64,000 nt of DNA, taken from assembly GCF_902806685.2 (NCBI RefSeq), contig NC_048536.1, forward strand, positions 1,798,001-1,862,000, written 5' to 3'. Every line of letters begins with the position of its first letter. Within the stretch, counting starts at the first letter, position 1. Positions 39,401 to 42,400 of the stretch are shown here, in pieces. The notes beneath the pieces are model-generated. The model was not told where the DNA came from, did no database searches, and worked only from the letters and a program-made list of their open reading frames with translations. A program made the position numbers and the translations under genes. The DNA comes from Maniola hyperantus (taxonomy: Eukaryota > Arthropoda > Insecta > Lepidoptera > Nymphalidae).

Positions 39401-42400
39401 TGGGGTATCATATGAAAGGGCTTCACCTGTGCATTCTAAAACTGATTTTTATTTATTTTTATGCATTATAGTTTTTGAATTATCGTGCAAAATGTCGAAG
39501 AAATACCACTGTAGTACGGAGCCCTCGTTGCGCGAGCCTGACTCGCACTTGGCCGGTTTTTTGTTGCGAATTTCGTTAGGTCTTACCCAGACTGTTGGTG
39601 TTAGAGGTGTTGGCGGGCGACTCCTGCGGCTGGGCATCTCTCTCCAGACTGTTGGAGCCGCTGAGGATGTTCAGCAGCGACACGGCACTCCACGCTAGCG
39701 GCATGCGGTAGCGGCCCAGCCGGGAGCATGCCGCTTGCGCTCCAGCACGGACCTTCTCACGATTCTAAAAAAAAACAATTTTTTTAATAGAGATCGGCGG
39801 CGGGTCATCTGATGTCAAGTGATTACCCCCGCCCATAAACATTTGCAGCACCAGAGGAACCGCTGATGCGTTGTCGGCCTTTCAGGAATTTTTTGGTCCG
39901 CCTCACCAATAACCCCATGTTGTAATCTAAAGGGAACACCGCCGAAGGGAGATCGATTCAGAGATCATGTTAACTCGCCTTAGTTTTCTTTATGTTGTTA
40001 CGAAATTATATGATTTGTATGAAAATTACAGGTGAGGATTGCGTGACAGACGCTAAAATCAGTACCCTTATTATAAGTAAAAATAAAAAAATGTTAAAGA
40101 ATAGGTAGAGCAAAACAAACCTTATCGTCCTTAATATAAGGTTCGACACACTCATTGACGTCTCCCTGTAGGACCTTCTCAACTCTAACGACCAAGAAGA
40201 CGTCCGGGGAAGGGTTCAGTATATCGAACACGGCACTACGACTCAGTGTCGACAGATCCGCGTGAGGGATGTGAGTCGACAGCATCTGGCGAGTGCACTC
40301 CGAGTTCAGGTTGAAGTAGAAGTTTTCTGACAGTTTCTTCTTTTCTTTGGCGTCGTAGAGGGCCATTGAGGCGAATAGCGGTTCTACATCCAGTTCTAAT
40401 CTGTGAAGGAGTTAAAAATGTATTAAATTGATATTACGAACGTAAATTCCAGTTATTGGTACTAATATAATGGCACACAAAACTTAAACCATACTAAATT
40501 GATAGGAACAATGGACGGAAGGTGAAAAAAGTGTTAAGACACCTGAAAATTTAGTTTTGTACAACCGAATAAGTCAGTCAGTAATTAAACATTTTTTTGA
40601 GAGGGTTTGAATTAATTTTATATTTTTGTCTAGGTGGAACTGCTATGGGAGCGTTTTGCACTATTATCCTTAAAAATCTCCTACTATTAAGTGATTAAAA
40701 TAAATAAAATAAAAATATTTTTTATTCAATTAAACTTTTAAAAGTGCTTTTGAATCGTCAGATGAATTTACCACTGGTTCCGGATGCGATTCCTGCCGAG
40801 AAAGAACGAGCAAGTAAAGATTAATGGAAAACGTCACGACCAGCAGCAATGAGACACATACACACACAACTCAGAAGACACAAAGAGAGAAGAGGGATCA
40901 TAAAAAAATCTAACAAAATAAATTCAAAATGGAGGTAAATCTCACTTGAGCTGATGGCACTGCACCAGAATCCTGTGCCCCATCAGTTCGCACGGCATCT
41001 CAGCGGCCAAGCGTCTTTCTACCGCCTCTTCTTCGTCCAAATATGGTGCATACAGTCCTAGAAGATCTGCCTGACGAGTCTCCAGCCTGGAAACATTTGG
41101 CTACTTGAACACACTTGATATTTTGTTGTAGTCGACGCATTTTAAACTGAGTCGTCGAGATATCTGTCTGATTCGCTCGCACTTACAGGTCGTAGGTAAG
41201 TGGGAGCTAAACAGACAGATAACTCGACGACTCAGTTTAAAATGCGTCGATTATAACAACAAGTTGGTTTGGCGTTTTTTTTTTCAGGACATTGCCGATT
41301 GAGGCAATCAAAAACCAAATGAAGAAAACTTAAGGTAAGGTAAGGGCTTAGGTTGTCATTCCATCACAGATGTGCAAACATTTTATTAGATGATGATTTT
41401 ATAGATGATGCCCGCGACTTGGTCCACGTGGATTTAGGTTTTTGTAAAAATTCCGTGGGAGAGCTTTGATTTTCCGGAATAAAAAGCTGCATATATCAAT
41501 TTCCAAGTGCACACTATCTCTGTACCAAATTTCATATACATAAATCGGTTAAACAGATGTACGATAGCCTACATCCTTCCCCAGGATGTAAGCTAACTCT
41601 GTACCAAATTTCATCAAAATCGGTTAAACTGTTGGGCCGTGAAAAGCTAGCAGACAGACAGACACACACTTTCGCATTTATAATATTAGTATGGATTATG
41701 AGGGCAAGTGGCCGGAGATATGAACTGAGAGGATGTTTATCGAGGGATCTAGATTGCTTCAATTTCATACTTTGGGGGAAATTGGCATACAAAGCTATCA
41801 AAATGAATGGTCTCTCTTGGTAGATTCCACGCTCCAACTATACAAAAAGCTTGTTAGGAAAGGGGACAACCATAAGTCAATGCAATGAGGTTACAATTTT
41901 ATGATCTTACAGCGAAAGATCAGTTGCTCCAATTAAAGTTAAACTGTTATAATTTCTGGAAAAAAGAAACATAATTAAAGCAAAATAGTTCAAAATCGGC
42001 CCAGAAATCACGAAGAAATCGTGTACAATCAAAAAATGGATGTTGATTGGGTACTCCTTTGGTCCTTTGTTTATAATTGGCGCCATTTGTCTATGGCTTG
42101 TTGACCTTGGCGGCAGTCCCGTTACCAAATGATACGAGCGATACGAGTGATTACGAGGTTAAGTTACTTTTTATTACATTAAAAAACATAACAAATTAAT
42201 AGATTTTGTTTTATTAACCAACTATTACATCAAATTTTATTTGTTATTTTTATTCGCAAAGCATTCGCAGTAATTTCGCGGAATGCGAATGCGAATATTC
42301 GTTACATCACTAATATATTGTGTAATGTAATAATTACAAAGTAAAAGTAAAGCCTAAACAAATATAAATATAATATAATAAATAATGAATTCTAGCCCAA

